Source of the DNA: Hormiphora californensis
Lineage: Eukaryota; Ctenophora; Tentaculata; Cydippida; Pleurobrachiidae
Length of the DNA: 64,000 nucleotides
Direction: 5' to 3'
NCBI GenBank assembly: GCA_020137815.1
Contig: CM035361.1
Coordinates: 735,524-799,523, forward strand
In this document: positions 31,831-45,919 of the stretch, one piece after another
Layout of the letters: the number at the start of each line of letters is the position of its first letter
How positions within the stretch are numbered: the first letter of the stretch is position 1
The notes under the pieces: generated by a model
Seen by the model: only the letters and a program-made list of their open reading frames with translations
The model's database searches: none
What the model was told of the DNA's origin: nothing
Program-made: the position numbers and the translations under genes

Positions 31831-32547
31831 GTGTGTCTTATATATGCGTACATGTGTATGTGCTCTCCCTCCTCTAAGCGCTCCATCACGAAGGGGAAGG
31901 ACAGGCACATGGCAGCGAATATTTCCTCTTCGCTGGGTACATCATCATGAATTGCCAAGGGACAGTTCGCAATTCCTCGAGTGAGATGGGAAGAGAGGGA
32001 CAGTGCAAAATTCCTCGAGTGACAAGAGATCAAGGTTTCGGTCTTGCATGACCGACAGCTCGTAACAAGAATTATTGCATTATGTGTTCATAATGCTGTG
32101 TTTCCCTGCCCTACCGTTTCACGTATCACTGCAAACAGGATCAAGGCTTGGTCATAATGTAATGTGAGATGCATACGAATACGATCTAGCTGTCAGTATA
32201 CTTCTCACATAGCTTAGAGTTAGCTAACTCCCAATCACATGACACTTGCTAACCAGCTTTTGACATTCCAACTTAACTACTTATCTAACATCTCACACTC
32301 GACTCGCAAGATGAAAATGTGTATGTAACACGCGAAACGCGCGGCAGAGCATTTCATGTTTTGTTGAGTGGCGCGCGCACACACGTCCATCAAACTGTAT
32401 CAATGAGGTGTTTGATGAAGGAGTAGCTCGTCACTGTGCGCGCGGCTCTAGTTGCTACACCGTTGCCCCTCGCAACGAAAGTGTGACCAAAATGGTCCCT
32501 CTACCGATTAGTTAGTATACCAAAATGTCGTTTTCGAATTCTAACCC

Positions 32548-32621
32548 TGCTATGCCTTTTTACAAAGTAAAAAGGCATCCGGGTGAATGCCTTCGGCATT
32601 CACCCGGGCAGGGAAAAAATG
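32548..32621 (-). repeat. GAA-loop double hairpin, copy 1
   Basis: On the minus strand: GGGTGAATGCC, GAA loop, GGCATTCACCC, then GATGCCTTTTTAC...AAAAAGGCAT and GGGTTAGAA. Related copies at 54305-54380 and 61811-61885. Confidence 0.75.
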
Positions 32622-33088
32622 ATGAGGTGGATCGAATGTTACGAATGAAAACACAAGTAAAGGTAGTTTTGTCAATTTTAATCATTGGTTTTCTGCAGCT
32701 ATAGTGTGTGTAGCAGTTTCATTATAATCTACAACTCCATCTATCACAGTGAACTGTCGATAGATCTCATTTTCCGTAGCAAAGCAAAAACATAAGAAAT
32801 TATTGACAACATGGCATTTAGAGACAACACAGCTAGGGCAACATATTATGTACATAACATAAAAGAAAGAAAGAAAGAGAAAGAAAAGGAGACAGACAGA
32901 AAGACAGAAAGGATGGGAGAGAATGAACATTTAGACGAGGATTTACCGTATGACATATACTCGCCTTGACCATGATACATGTATGTGTGTGTTTAGCACA
33001 GTTTGATTACAGCCCACATCATAACCCCTGTAACCAGCTCCAGCAGCACACATTGTAAGTAACAACATTGTGCACATGTCCCTATGTA

Positions 33089-33173
33089 CAGTAGGACCCC
33101 GATTTACTGGAACCCCGATTTACCGGGCAAAACCTTTTTTCCCCCAAACATCCGGTAAATCGGGGTCCGACTG
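33089..33173. mobile_element. Tigger/pogo-type MITE, intact example
   Basis: Ends CAGTAGGACCCCGATTTACT / AAATCGGGGTCCGACTG, flanked by TA. The same family recurs at about 6715-6779, 7288-7335 (part), 15582-15654, 16086-16161, 17010-17098, 20822-20900, 51255-51319 and 61629-61655 (part). The terminal sequence and TA target fit the pogo/Tigger branch of Tc1/mariner. Confidence 0.75.
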
Positions 33174-33430
33174 TAATACTGTGAGCTGATATAGTTGGGA
33201 GATATACTAACCAAACTAAAACAGTTGTCAGTCAATTGAGTCACCAACAAATTATCGTAAAGCCGATATCGAAGTCCGAAACTGAAAACTGAGGCTCAGT
33301 AATATCAATAGCATTATACATGTTTGACGTCTAAAGAATTATCGTGATATCGTGATTGGTATAGACTGAACTACAGTATCACTCTGCTCGAGGTGGCTTG
33401 TTTACTTTTGGACAAATTTGTTGCAGTTAC

Positions 33431-33469
33431 ATGGATGCACGCCTTTTGTGTATCAAAGGCCAAAGCTTC
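33431..33469 (-). CDS. Candidate 39-base exon of an unidentified gene
   Basis: Acceptor GGTATTTCAG and donor GTAACT enclose 13 codons, EALAFDTQKACIH, with no stop. Good splice sites but no partner exon proven. Confidence 0.3.
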
Positions 33470-34326
33470 CTGAAATACCAGCTATGCACTTCTAAGATTA
33501 ACGAACCTGATTATCTTGAGCTGATTGGGTAAACAAATCTAGAGCTGATCTACAGCATGTTATTAACAAATTTAGAGCTTATACTGTTATGGTTCTATAT
33601 GTGATGCTGTTGAGTTATTAAACATACTGTAGAATGTTATTAACTAAGAACTCACATCAAAGGGCTTGCGCGAAGTCAACTAGTAGAGATATTGGTGTGT
33701 GATATATCCCGCAATGCTATATCGTGAGACAACAAGTTACTGTGTTATAGAAGAATGTGATGATGTGAGAGAGATACAGCTACAACTCAGGTAAATTCTA
33801 CTACAATGGAATCTGCACACCAGCAGCATTGGATATATATCAGTTACCTACGCGTTACGTACATGGCATGATCTAGAATATAGCAATTGAAAGTATAAAG
33901 CAAGAGAAAATTCAAGAATAAAGTTGGTACTTGGTGATGACATCACCTCTTACACTCTAAGGTCTCAGCCCGCTCCGTAGGGGTGAATGCGTCACAAAAG
34001 AATAATGCAGTAGTTGAGATAAAAGAAACCTCGGTAACTTTTAACCCAAAGTTATTTATCGAATCAAAAGACCAAAAGGACCAAGATGCTAGGTCATCCT
34101 AGCTAGGTCATACATCCATGTTTAATAAACATTGTTTAATGTTTATATACTCCAGGGAATATAACAGCTCTTGGGCCAAGATTGCAGGAACAGGTCATAA
34201 CATATTATATAATAACACATTATATATTGCTGGTGGAGGATTGTAATAAAGATCTTGTAGCTATAATAGTGGGTGTACCTATAACCCCCATCAGGAGCAC
34301 CTTCTCAACCTTTCTATTACTGCCTT

Positions 34327-34424
<98 letters not shown>

Positions 34425-35088
34425 ATTATTCCCCCGGGTCCCTTATAAAGTTATATAGTCCCGCTACACAACAGTGGTATGCATTGCTGGGATTCAGTAA
34501 AAGAAGCACTCTCGAGTCTCGGTCTTCGAGAGGAAAGAAAGGGGGAAGAAGGGGAGAACTACAAGGACGAGGGAAAGAAGGGGGAAAGGAGAACTAGAAG
34601 GAAAGGAGAAGTAGCAGGAAAGGAGAACTAGAAGAAGGGGAGACCTAAAAGAAGGGGAGAACTAGAAGAAGGGAAGAACTAAAAGGAAAGGAGAACTAAA
34701 AGAAGGAAAGGGGAACTCGAAGGAAAGGGGAACTAGCAGGAAAGGGGAGAACTCTGAGGTATCATTATAGCCAGGTAAACGATTGAAGCTTAGCAGTCAA
34801 TTGTCCAGATGACGTAATAATTGCTAACAAATAATTCTAACGAAAATCCATTAAATCTGACTCCCAACGGCATTTAGCTTTAAAGCAGCTTCAGTGCAGG
34901 GAGAACTTAAAAATAGAAGAAATTATAATATTGAAAAAGAGAGACAGAGAGAAGAAAACTGATAGAAAAGAGATAGTTATAGGGGTATCGGTGTTATAGC
35001 ATAGTGCAATTGTATAGTCCTTTCTTCCTCTCCTTTACTTTTTATTTATTTATCGTCCTCTCTCTTTCTTTCTCTCTCACTCTCTCTT

Positions 35089-35120
<32 letters not shown>

Positions 35121-35124
35121 TCTA

Positions 35125-35210
<86 letters not shown>

Positions 35211-35545
35211 TCCCCCTCTACTTCTCTATCATCTGTCTCTATTTCCAATTATTAGCGAAACACGTAGCTCTCTATCTTACAACTGGTGCCACTTTTTAAT
35301 ATAAAATGCGTGCAGATTACAGAACAAAAATAGTCCAACCTTACAAAAGCAACAAACACGCACTGCAGCTCTGAGGAGAAAACGCCAAAATATTTATAAA
35401 TTATTAAATTATCGGTAACCCATTCAAGTGCAAAAAAGAACAAGCTTTTTACGGAGCTGTCCGAATTTTATAGGTTTCAGTGCAATATATTTTGTTGTAG
35501 AACATGTCATGGTCTGCATAAGGGTCGGTTACCGTGGTTACTTAC

Positions 35546-35638
35546 AATTCATGCAACTCATAGAATCTATACAGTCTAGAGTTGTAGGTTGAGCTGGTTA
35601 CCACTGCCTGAACAAGACCAGCTGCAAGATGAACAGAT
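35546..35638 (-). CDS. Candidate exon, unidentified minus-strand gene
   Basis: Acceptor GTTGTGAACAG, donor GTAAGT, 93 bases, phase 2 at both ends. Encodes SVHLAAGLVQAVVTSSTYNS then RLYRFYELHE. The codon pattern and splice sites look genuine. The sequence is faintly like the Slo RCK2 segment around VSVLDSLMSATYFN, too weak to rely on. Confidence 0.4.
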
Positions 35639-35952
35639 CTGTTCACAACACAATTGAGGTAGATTTGTAGGAGAGAAAGACTGATAGCAGAGCGAGATGA
35701 TGAACCGAGAAATGAAAGAGAGAAACACGTAAAAAAAGAATTTGACATCAATATGGAGAAATGAAGAGAGATTGAGATGGAGAGAGAAAAGGAGAGAAAC
35801 ATGAGAAATAAGAAGAGGAGCAGCTCTTGTGCACTGTCTCCAATTATATGGACGAGTAATTAGCTAGAATTGAGAGAGAATAGGCCATAGGGAGATAGAG
35901 AGAGCGAGCGAGCGAGCGAGAGAAAGAGAGAAGGGAGAGGGAGAAAGAGAGA

Positions 35953-35983
<31 letters not shown>

Positions 35984-36185
35984 GAGAAAGAGAGAAGAGA
36001 GAGAGAAAGAGAGAAGAGAGAGAGAGAGAGAACAAGGATCGCACTTCGGTTAGGAGAACAATCTCAGTCATAGGCGGAGCGAAAATGAGGATATACATAT
36101 GCTATGATGGTTAATTAAATGATAATTACCAACGAACAAAAAGTAGAGATGCATCGAGGAACCAATTGACGGCATTTAAATTTAA

Positions 36186-36388
36186 CTGTTTGAACAGTAC
36201 AGAACTCAATATAAATAATAATAAATTTTACTGTTTGAACAGTACAGAACTCAATATAAATAATAATAAATTTTACTGTTTGAACAGTACAGAACTCAAT
36301 ATAAATAATAATAAATTTTACTGTTTGAACAGTACAGAACTCAATATAAATAATAATAAATTTTACTGTTTGAACAGTACAGAACTCG
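36186..36388. repeat. Five near-perfect 45-bp tandem repeats
   Basis: Unit starts CTGTTTGAACAG (a palindrome) and continues TACAGAACTCAATATAAATA. The period is exactly 45, so all frames stay open, which explains the open frames on both strands. No sign of coding. Confidence 0.88.
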
Positions 36389-36620
36389 ATTATAACGAGA
36401 GACACACAGTGTACGTGTGTTCATTACTCACATAAACCGATTGAGTCATAGGACCGAGAGGAAAATAGAGAAATGATGTAGGAATACCGCACATTATAAT
36501 AATGTATTGCGACTATAAATGGCAAACACTAATGCACAGATTTATACCAGTTATACTGCTATAATCGATGTATCACATTATGCTCATTCCCTAGATATAA
36601 TGTGGATATAATATGTTAGT

Positions 36621-36729
36621 CAGGAACCGACCGAAACAAGTAAACAACCAATCAGAACTCGTTATTTAGGTCACGTGACTAGTTACCAGCCAATCAGGGA
36701 CCAGTATTTCCTGATTCGGTCGGTTCCTG
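36621..36729 (+). mobile_element. hAT-type MITE, copy 4, with 8-bp duplication
   Basis: Perfect ends CAGGAACCGACCGAA / TTCGGTCGGTTCCTG and an exact 8-bp duplication ATGTTAGT. It contains three inverted CCAAT motifs (CCAATCA) and TCACGTGAC. Confidence 0.88.
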
Positions 36730-37505
36730 ATGTTAGTCATTACTCATACAGTCACACAAGTATTAGTTATGTATATATCGATGCAAACAATAACCAATAT
36801 CTATGGTACACTGGTACATCGACGCGAACAATCACTTATGGTACATCGACGCGAACAATCACTATGGTATGGTACATATTTTATTGCGACTAAATCAAAT
36901 ACAGCCATTTAAATCAAATCGATTTAAGCTGGAAACAGCATAATGAAGGCTTACACTAGTAGCACTAGGTTGATGCATCATATATCTTGATGACTGTATC
37001 AACACGTTTATCCGTTATATGTTTACTATCGCAGTTGACACTGAAGTGCACACTCAACACGTGATATACTGATATGCAGCCCAATGGACTATAGTTCATT
37101 GCCTCATTGGGCTTCATTGGGCTGCACATCAGTATACTGACTATACTGACTATACAATCGTTAAACTCAGTATTAACTGTCACATATATTGAAGATAGTT
37201 GTAGAAAGCTCCGGAATGATGCAAGAAGTGAGTCAGTGTGACGGCTGACATTGTTAAATCTAGAAAGCTTCAGAAGAGGGAAGTGAGGAAATCAGTGTGA
37301 AGTGAAACTAGGCTGATATGACGGTCCCTCCACATGAATCAGGTTAATACTAGGTTCTATACATGGGAAATAATATTAAAAGCCGGTGCAAAACGGTCAG
37401 TGCTGCAGCAGTGGGATATACCGTACGGAGCTGAACGAGCGTGTTGACATTTGCATTGTACGGTATGGCAAAAAGAGGCTGAGACAGAGTGAGAGAGAGA
37501 GAGAC

Positions 37506-37573
<68 letters not shown>

Positions 37574-37745
37574 GCCCACAGTATTTAGCACAACAAGCTT
37601 ATAAAATATATTCAACTCTCTCCTCGAAGACTATCCGGGGTTGTCAACAACAATCTTCATTACTAGCTGAGCTGTATGAAGGACATGTAGTGCCGCATCT
37701 GTGCAGTGTGATACGAAACTGTTTCCAACTATATTTATCGTCCTA

Positions 37746-37849
<104 letters not shown>

Positions 37850-38745
37850 CCTTTATCTCTATCTCTCTCTCTCTCTACCTCCCTTTCCACTCTCTTACTA
37901 TTGTAACAAGTCTCCCATAATAGTCGACCAAGCAGCTTTTTTGCAACACTTTCTAACAAATGCAGGAAGGGAACATATTATATATTCGTATTGCTGCTAT
38001 AATATGAGTTGGCACACTATAAGCTGCTATTCTAAAATATATTTAGACGGAACTTTCAGGGAGTGTGCGATATGCGGAAGCCAAACGTCATAAAATGTTT
38101 TTTTAGGTTATTTTTCATTGGGTACAAAACCGAGCTCCGCGATCAAATATTGGTGACGCAGTCACACTCAACTACCAGCCGCGCGAAGCCACCAAGATCA
38201 AATATGCTCCATTTATGAAAAGACGTGTGTCACATTGTACGCAAAATAACTGTTCCTATTCGTCACAGTTCACTTTTTTGTGTTATTACAGCTACAGCTC
38301 GCTTCTCTCTCTCTATCTATCTCTCTCCCCCCTCTCTCTATTTTTCTCTCTCATAACGCAAAATAGAATTACAAGACAAGTGCACTTTTTTGGCGACACA
38401 AGCTTTTCCCTTAAATACAGAGCAACAGCTCACACCACTGCTGCTGTCAACATAAAAAACACAAAAAAGCCGGAAAAAAGAAAGGAATAATAAAAGTTGA
38501 AATATTATGTGAAGTTTGTTGAGTAAAATGATGTATATAATGAAGGAACAAGTAATGATGGATGAGCGCTCAGTAATGAAGCAGCCAAAAATCAGGTCAA
38601 TATAATGACTTTCCCAACACGTTTTCATAAGAAAAGAAACGGTAAAACAGTTTTCAAACCATGTTCCATGATGTCCTGCAAAACATAACTGTGATTTGAC
38701 TGAACTGTGGTCAGAGCATTGGCCTGACAATGACTGCAACTGAAG

Positions 38746-38854
38746 CAGGAACCGACCGAAACAAGTAAACAACCAATCAGAACTCATTATTTAGGTCACG
38801 TGACTGGTTATCAGCCAATCAGGGACCAGTATTTCCTGATTCGGTCGGTTCCTG
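38746..38854 (+). mobile_element. hAT-type MITE, copy 5
   Basis: Same 109-bp element with perfect terminal inverted repeats. No clear 8-bp duplication in the flanks. Confidence 0.85.
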
Positions 38855-39016
38855 AAGGAGTATTTGTAGGATAATATCTTACAGTTACACACCATGCAAT
38901 AACAAGTCATGAGTCTGTGTACTAAAGTGAGAATGTTTCAAGTAAAGTACAGCAACAATAATAGAAATCATCGTACATATATTGAGCTCGTTATATATAA
39001 ATATATAATCTACTAT

Positions 39017-39089
<73 letters not shown>

Positions 39090-39360
39090 TCTATTTCTCT
39101 CTTACTTTCCTTACTTATAAGTTCTAAGAATGTCTGAAGACAAAAGATCCCACTCATAATGTATACATACATCGCAATCGGCTGCTGTGATCGAACTGAA
39201 GAGAAAGAGAGAGAGAGGAAAAAAAGAGAGGCAGAGTGAGAGAAAGAAAAAGAGGAAGAGTAAGAACGAGTGCCTGGAGATGTATTGGGGAGCTTCAACA
39301 ATATATAGAGGAGTTAGAGGATGGTATGGTTGAGAGATTCAGAGAGCTCAGAATGGTGGG

Positions 39361-39466
<106 letters not shown>

Positions 39467-39849
39467 ATAGTTTAGAGAACAGTTATAAAGTGCTTGCAGA
39501 TAAACATACTTTATGAGGGTCGGGTGTCTTAGTTGCATGCATTACGAAAGTGAGAGACATCTAAGATGATCGCAAAAGATAAATAAACAGTCACAGTCTT
39601 CTAGGGTGTCCTAACTTCCAAAGAATGGCAGGATATTATCCTCCTCAGGATAACAATTATTGGACATGTATAACACATCAGAGAGGTAGTTTAGTTCTCC
39701 TTCCAGTTGTACAAACTAAACTTCCTCACTGATTATGCGGCTAATAAACAATCAACCGATCTTTATTCTCTCTATAACATGCATAAAATACATGATTGCT
39801 TCGCCATCTAGCACAGATCATAACTGCAAATCCATTACTACTAACTCAC

Positions 39850-40380
39850 CAAGTCGATGAGCTGGGGTACATGGTACTGTAATGAAATCAATTACATAAT
39901 GTACACTATCAGGCTCCATTGTGGATACCCCTGCATGTATCGGATCAGGTTTAGTGAGGGAAGCAATTATCTGAGACTATAAAGAGCTGCATGTGTCAAT
40001 TGTTAATGAACCGATGAGACAAAGACCAGGTGACTGGGGGAAAGATGAATTCAATTAATGATCACCAGCAGAATTCTGATGAGGAATGATTCTGATTACT
40101 AGACGGACATGACATGATGTGATACCTTAGAGGTAAAGAAATCAGAATCTGATGACCATAACCAGGGATGTAGGAAATAGAAGGAAAAGCAAATTTGTAA
40201 GACAACATTTGACAGTTTGGATGGGATATCATGGTTAGCATACGCTGCAAGCTCCTCGGCCCTCGTTGTGGGGGTACGACATGAGGGGACTGCAGTGTAT
40301 TCCAAGTAGCAGAAAAAAATTGGCATCGAGAAAATTAAAACTACAATTCTAAGAATCAATCCAAGGCGTCCAATATATAC
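39850..40380 (-). CDS. Candidate exons with two hydrophobic segments
   Basis: Exon about 40380-40126 encodes LLQLFSAVYIGRLGLILRIV then VLIFSMPIFFCYLEYTAVPS, a polar stretch (RAEELAAYANHDIPSK), LSNVVLQICFSFYFLHPWLW and SSDSDFFTSK, with donor GTATCA. A 27-base exon follows at 39876-39850 (YHVPQLIDL) with strong GT-AG sites and matching phase. Two helices linked by an extracellular-looking loop with one Cys recall S1-S2 of a six-helix channel. No pore motif was found nearby, so this may be a divergent or decayed channel gene, or something else. Confidence 0.4.
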
Positions 40381-41914
40381 AGCAGAAAATAATTGTAGAA
40401 GTGCTTAATTCCACGCCCGTTTACTCTCCTGCTATCTTTTCTATCTATTTCCCCCACTATCAGTGCCTTTCTCTCTCCCTTTCTCTCTCCCTCCCTTTCT
40501 CTCCCTCTGTTTGTTTCCGTTGTGCAACATAGTTAACACCTGTTAGCTGCGGTTGTTGACAGCAAAACTTCTACATCGTGCATTTTTCATTCCACCCCTC
40601 TCTCTCTTTCTATCCCTCTCTATCCCTCTCTAACTCTATCTCTCTCTCTCTCTCTCTCTCTATCTCTTTCTCTCTCTCTCTCCCTCTCTCCTTCGTTCTC
40701 CCTCGCTCTCTCCCTCTCCCTCCCTCTCTCCCTCTCTCCCTCTCTCTCCCTCAATCTCGTTTCGTATCTTACCAACTATAGGAACTACCATTCCACTTCC
40801 AAAAATGAAAACTTTTCAATTTGTTTCATGTTCCTAACTGGTTTAGGTTCCTAACAATTATACAATTCCTTGTTATGTTCTAATCCTCCTTTACATTTGG
40901 GCCGAACAAGGCAAAATATTCCCCGGGGCTAAAACCTCGTTGGACCCTGATCTCGCTCTCCACGCCCCATGCAAATATGTAAAGGAGGATACCACATAAC
41001 AAACATGTACCAACTATCACAAGAATGATTCAGCAATATAATATTAATAATAATATCAGCAGTGCAGCAATGTGCAATAAATATATTCGAAGCTCCTATT
41101 CGATAATGCAAATGAGGATTATACACAAGGTGTTGATCCACCTACACATATAATATTATTAATCACCTCTCATATAATATATATAATATATATAATATAT
41201 AATGAGCATCAGACCACACATGATACTACGTGTGGATAGTACACAATATCTAATTAGTGTCAGATATTATGTTGTATCACAACTGTCATGTACATACATT
41301 ATATTATTCATGTTCTTCAGAAGTATATAATAAACATAAATCATAATTCTGCATAATTATGATCTATGTTTACAGCGGGATTTCGTGTGGCAATATTTGA
41401 GAACCAACTCTGAAATATTTCGGGGTTTTAATACCTTTTTATTCGGGGCGCTGATGGTTCGTTTACTAATCTTACTGCGGTTCTAATAAGCTACACATGC
41501 AAAGTAGTTTAATAATGTACATGGATAAGTAACGAATTGTTAAACTGCTGTCGAATATTTTACAAAAACAGAAGTGGCCAAAACTTGTTTTGTTCAAACT
41601 CTTTTATAACAGTCTAACTTGGCAAGCCAAAACAAAATTAAACTCTCCGGAACTGCTAAACGTAGACGCAGCTCTATTTTATAACTGAAGTTATTCCGTG
41701 GGTAAATCAGTCATTAGCTAAGTCTAAATAAGTTGTCTTAGCACTTCTACTACTCATCTCTCCCTTTTTAGTAAAGTCCTTTTTCTACATACCCTGCTAT
41801 GTAAAAAAGCCAAGACGGAGCCAAGACGGAGCCTGCACGATCTCATGACTCTCTAGTAGAGAAGTTGTAGAGATCTCTCTAGAGAGTCTCTACAACTTCT
41901 TTTTATTATTACCA

Positions 41915-42055
41915 CAGAGGATGAAGGTGCGAGTCGACTCTTGATCAAGAAGGGTATAGCATCTTGAGCTATATCATGACTTATCCCAGAAACCCAATCC
42001 GATGTTTTTATGTATGGTATTTTTCGATTTTGTTCTGCTTTCATTTTATTCCATA
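41915..42055 (-). CDS. Candidate exon upstream of the membrane-protein exons
   Basis: Encodes RKIPYIKTSDWVSGISHDIA then QDAIPFLIKSRLAPSSSV with donor GTAATA (phase 0). KTSDWVSG faintly resembles the Slo S0-S1 loop (TSVKDWAG). The acceptor is poor because the upstream is AG-rich. Confidence 0.3.
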
Positions 42056-42659
42056 TTTCAACTATCTCTATCTCTCTCTTCTTCTTTTTTCTCACTCTCT
42101 CTTTCTCTCTCTCTTTCTCTCTCTATCTGCTTCTTCTCTCTCTTTCTTTCACAGTGTGACGCTAAGGACTTCAAGTTCATGATGAATTATTAACGAGGGG
42201 AGGGGGCAAGAAAAAGCGTGTACATAGCATCCTTCAGATCTTCAAGGAACATGGAGAGCAAGAGCCAAGAAATGATCTAAGAAAAATAAATTCTAAAAAA
42301 AGTTGCTTGAAAACAACACTCAGTCAGTAAAGTGCTCCGGGAAAGGGGGTCGGGGTAAGGGTAAAAAAAGGAACATGTTTAAATGATTTAAAAGTTTTTG
42401 AAGTCATGCCCTTTTGCCGTATAATAAGATTGAGAATCAACAGATTACAGAAAACATGAAAAGTATTGATTAGCTTGACCGCGGTGAAAAGTATGAACAA
42501 TTCACAAGAAAAGTGTAAAAAAATAGTTAGAACATAGAGAGCGAGTCATAACTTATAAAGGTTTTTTTGGAGAGCGTTTAGGCACGAGGAACAGGCAAAG
42601 TGTGTGTGTACCGGCTAATGATGGATAAAGCACATGAGTGAGAGCAGCTTGGATCCTAA

Positions 42660-42759
<100 letters not shown>

Positions 42760-43276
42760 GGGAGAGAGAGAGAGAGAGGGAGAGAGAGGCAGAGGCAGAG
42801 AGATAGAGGGACGGAGAGACAGAGAGACGGAGAGAAAGAGAGAAAGAGAGACAGAGGGAGACATAGAGACAGAGGGAGACAGAGGGACAGAGAGACAGAG
42901 AAATTAGAATCAGTTTTGTGTACTGGTATAAGAATGGCTTATCAAACCTTCAGCTTCATTTAAACTGGGCTATTATTTTTCACTGCATGAGCTGGTATTC
43001 ACCAAGTAAAGCAGAACCAGGTCAAAATGATGAGAAAGAAACGAAGAGAGTGAAAAGAGAGAAAGAAAGAAAGAGAGAGATAGACAGAGAGAGAATAAGA
43101 AAAGAGACAAGGTAGTGCTAACAATACATTAATCCCCGGTCATAAGTTGGAAACGACTATTTGACCAATCATATCACACCTTCACCGGATCACGTGTCAA
43201 CTCACGTTCTCTCTCTCTATTCGATCTCGCTAGCTACTCTCGATCTCGCTCTCTCTCTCTCTATCTCGCTCTCTCT

Positions 43277-43372
<96 letters not shown>

Positions 43373-43666
43373 CCAGGTAATCATTTCTTGACAAACACAC
43401 TCACATTTTGACCGGATCATGATTATTGGGCAATAGACATGGCTGAATAACTAGACCATCTCTTGTGTGAACCACATGGATGACTAGACCATCTCTTGTG
43501 TGAACGACACGGATGACCTGATCAGTGGTATTGCAGTAGAACAGATCATCTGATCATAACCTTGGTTACGAAATCACCCCTTTTATTGCATATATAATAC
43601 AGAGGGGTAATTTCATTACCAAATCATAACCAGCTGGTGGAGAACTATAAAGAGCACGTACTGCTG

Positions 43667-44336
43667 CAGTCGGACCCCGATTTACCAAATAGCTTCCCCT
43701 ACATACTCTTGGTTACGAAGTCACCCCTATTATTGCATATAGGGGTGACAATACCGCCTACCTAAAAATGAAAATTTACAGGACCTTCTTATGAAAAGTT
43801 ATCGAAAACTTGTCTAAAACCTATCTAAAACGTATGGTACTAGTTTGTATAGTAACCAGGACCTGCATTCTACAGAAAGTAACGACCGGTAGCGATTCCA
43901 CCACATGTTTAACAACAGAGGTGTGTCGCATAACTCCTTATATGGGCATAAAATTCCAATCTTGTGGAATTTATTCTGACTCGAATATAGCTTAGTTATC
44001 AATGAATCCACCTCTAATACCTTTGGAATGGCATTTTGCACATTTCTGAAGCTTTTTGTAGCCAAATTCCAGCATCTTCATAGTTTTTCAAAAACAAAAA
44101 CAGTGTTAATGGCCAAAATATCGAAAAATTCCGGTATGTAATGGTAGCTCAGATAATTTCCTCGGTATGTTCAAAAAATTAGAACTTTCTGTTTTGTAGT
44201 TTGGACACAGGAATTTTTTTCCCGCCGTACAAGCGATATTATTACCCCTCCGTGAGCTAGCGCAGAGGGGGAATTTCATTACCAATACATACTCAGGCTT
44301 CCGCCGAGGATCCTGGTAAATCGGGGTCGGACTGTA
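43667..44336. mobile_element. Larger pogo-type element with nested palindromes
   Basis: CAGTCGGACCCCGATTTACC at the left and GGTAAATCGGGGTCGGACTG at the right, 670 bp apart, TA-flanked. Both inner edges carry the palindromic motif around GGGGTAATTTCATTACCAA. That motif also forms a small separate MITE at about 43562-43622. No long conserved ORF. Confidence 0.6.
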
Positions 44337-44473
44337 ATTATACTCATAGTCGATTGTTGTATTAGAAGTGAACCAAATAAGGGAATTCCAGGAACAGGCC
44401 GGAGAACATTGTTGTAGGAGATGGAGACAGGAACCCCCTTAAAATCCAGCATAGGGACCTACAGACGTTCAAC

Positions 44474-45072
44474 TGGGAGGAGACACACTGAAGTTGAGAT
44501 CTCAACCGCATGACACACACTGAACTTCGAAGTTTCGCAGAAATATGTATTTAATCATTTTTGACTGAAGAATCATTTGCAAGAGGCTAATTTCTTCACT
44601 GGTACATCTTTCATCCATACTGAGTATGAGTTAATTTCACCGTACTAAATCCCACCTAATCCCATTCAAATCCAATCAAATAATGTTTATTTTTATTCAT
44701 AGCGTGACAATATTACTAATTCTATTTGTTATGTTCTAACCCTCCCTTTACATTTGTAACCCGAAACACAGTCTAGCCAGGCAAAATTCTATATAACTGC
44801 CCATAAAAGCAGCGACCCCTCCATGAGAGGTTCTTTGATCTTTGATTGAATCCAACGCGATATTTTGTCATTGAGAGCGACATTTATCTTAACAGCGTCA
44901 AAATGGTGTGCGTGGTGTACTGACCTCAACTGTGACCAAATTAGCCAAAAATGCTAAAAATGGTGAAATTGACTCAATATGAATAAAGGAAACCTTTAGC
45001 CTCTTGCAAATTTGATTTATCAGTCAAAAATGTTTTATTCCATGCGACCAACTTTAGTGTGTCTCCTCCCTA
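44474..45072. mobile_element. Inverted-repeat element, 0.6 kb
   Basis: GGGAGGAGACACACTGAAG at the left and its partner AGTGTGTCTCCTCCC at the right, with a second inverted pair inside (GCAAGAGGCTAATTTC / CTTTAGCCTCTTGCAAA). Confidence 0.6.
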
Positions 45073-45780
45073 TCTTGTACATAGGCTCGTAGATCCTCTT
45101 TTGAATTGTCAAAAAGGCCTGACTGAGTGACTCTATTCTCATTTCTTTCAAATGAGCACGAAGAACCGCGGTCAGAGCATTATATTGGCCTGACAGCAAA
45201 AGGCGAGCCTGTGTGCTCATATCAGGTATGTATAGAGATTGCAGAGAACTGCCTGGTCGCCGACTGACTCAAACTCTTGACACAGCTGCTTGTTCTAAGA
45301 TGTTGAAAATATTTTATATGGAAGGTTTCGAGTAGCGACCATTAAAAGCGTTGAGAAGTAGCAAGGGGAAGACGAGTCCTTATTTAAACGTTGGCCTACG
45401 CTGCAGTCCCCTACTCCCTTGGGGCGTGGACCGTGGTGAGTGGGCAGGGGCACGTCACCTGAATCACACGAAAAGTCCCCATTTCCCATGCCAATCGCAC
45501 CTCAGGTCCTCGAAAGGCTGTCTGGCGACCTGTCAAGTCTTGTGCTGCTATGATCAATTCTGTCGTACGAGCGATGAATATTGCCTCCGACTCGCTGACG
45601 CTCGCATCTCGGGCCGGCCGCCGGGCTCTCGTAAGCTCAAACCACCCGGCACCCGGTCCACCGGAGAGCCGACAGACTGGGAAGTGGGAACATATCAACG
45701 GCATTGTTTTTCATTTTTCAATCTGAACACGTGTCATATCAAGATTAAAGATTACTCTCTCGTTACATTGCAATTCGTTT

Positions 45781-45838
45781 CACTTTTGCTTGTCTCGGAC
45801 ACCAATATTCATATTGGTGTCCGAGACAAGCAAAAGTG
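45781..45838. repeat. Perfect 27-bp inverted repeat with 4-base loop
   Basis: CACTTTTGCTTGTCTCGGAC ... mirrored exactly around TTCA. Would form a flawless hairpin in RNA or DNA. Confidence 0.9.
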
Positions 45839-45919
45839 AGCTCATGAGCTCTTCTCCTCATTAAAATGCTACTTAAATCTGCCTCAAATACCAATATTCT
45901 AGCACATATGATCTCTCTG

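Noticed and set aside
36115-36435. Repetitive 15-residue-period protein on either strand
   Set aside because: The 45-bp DNA repeat explains it; the unit is AT-rich and palindromic in part, with no start or splice context.
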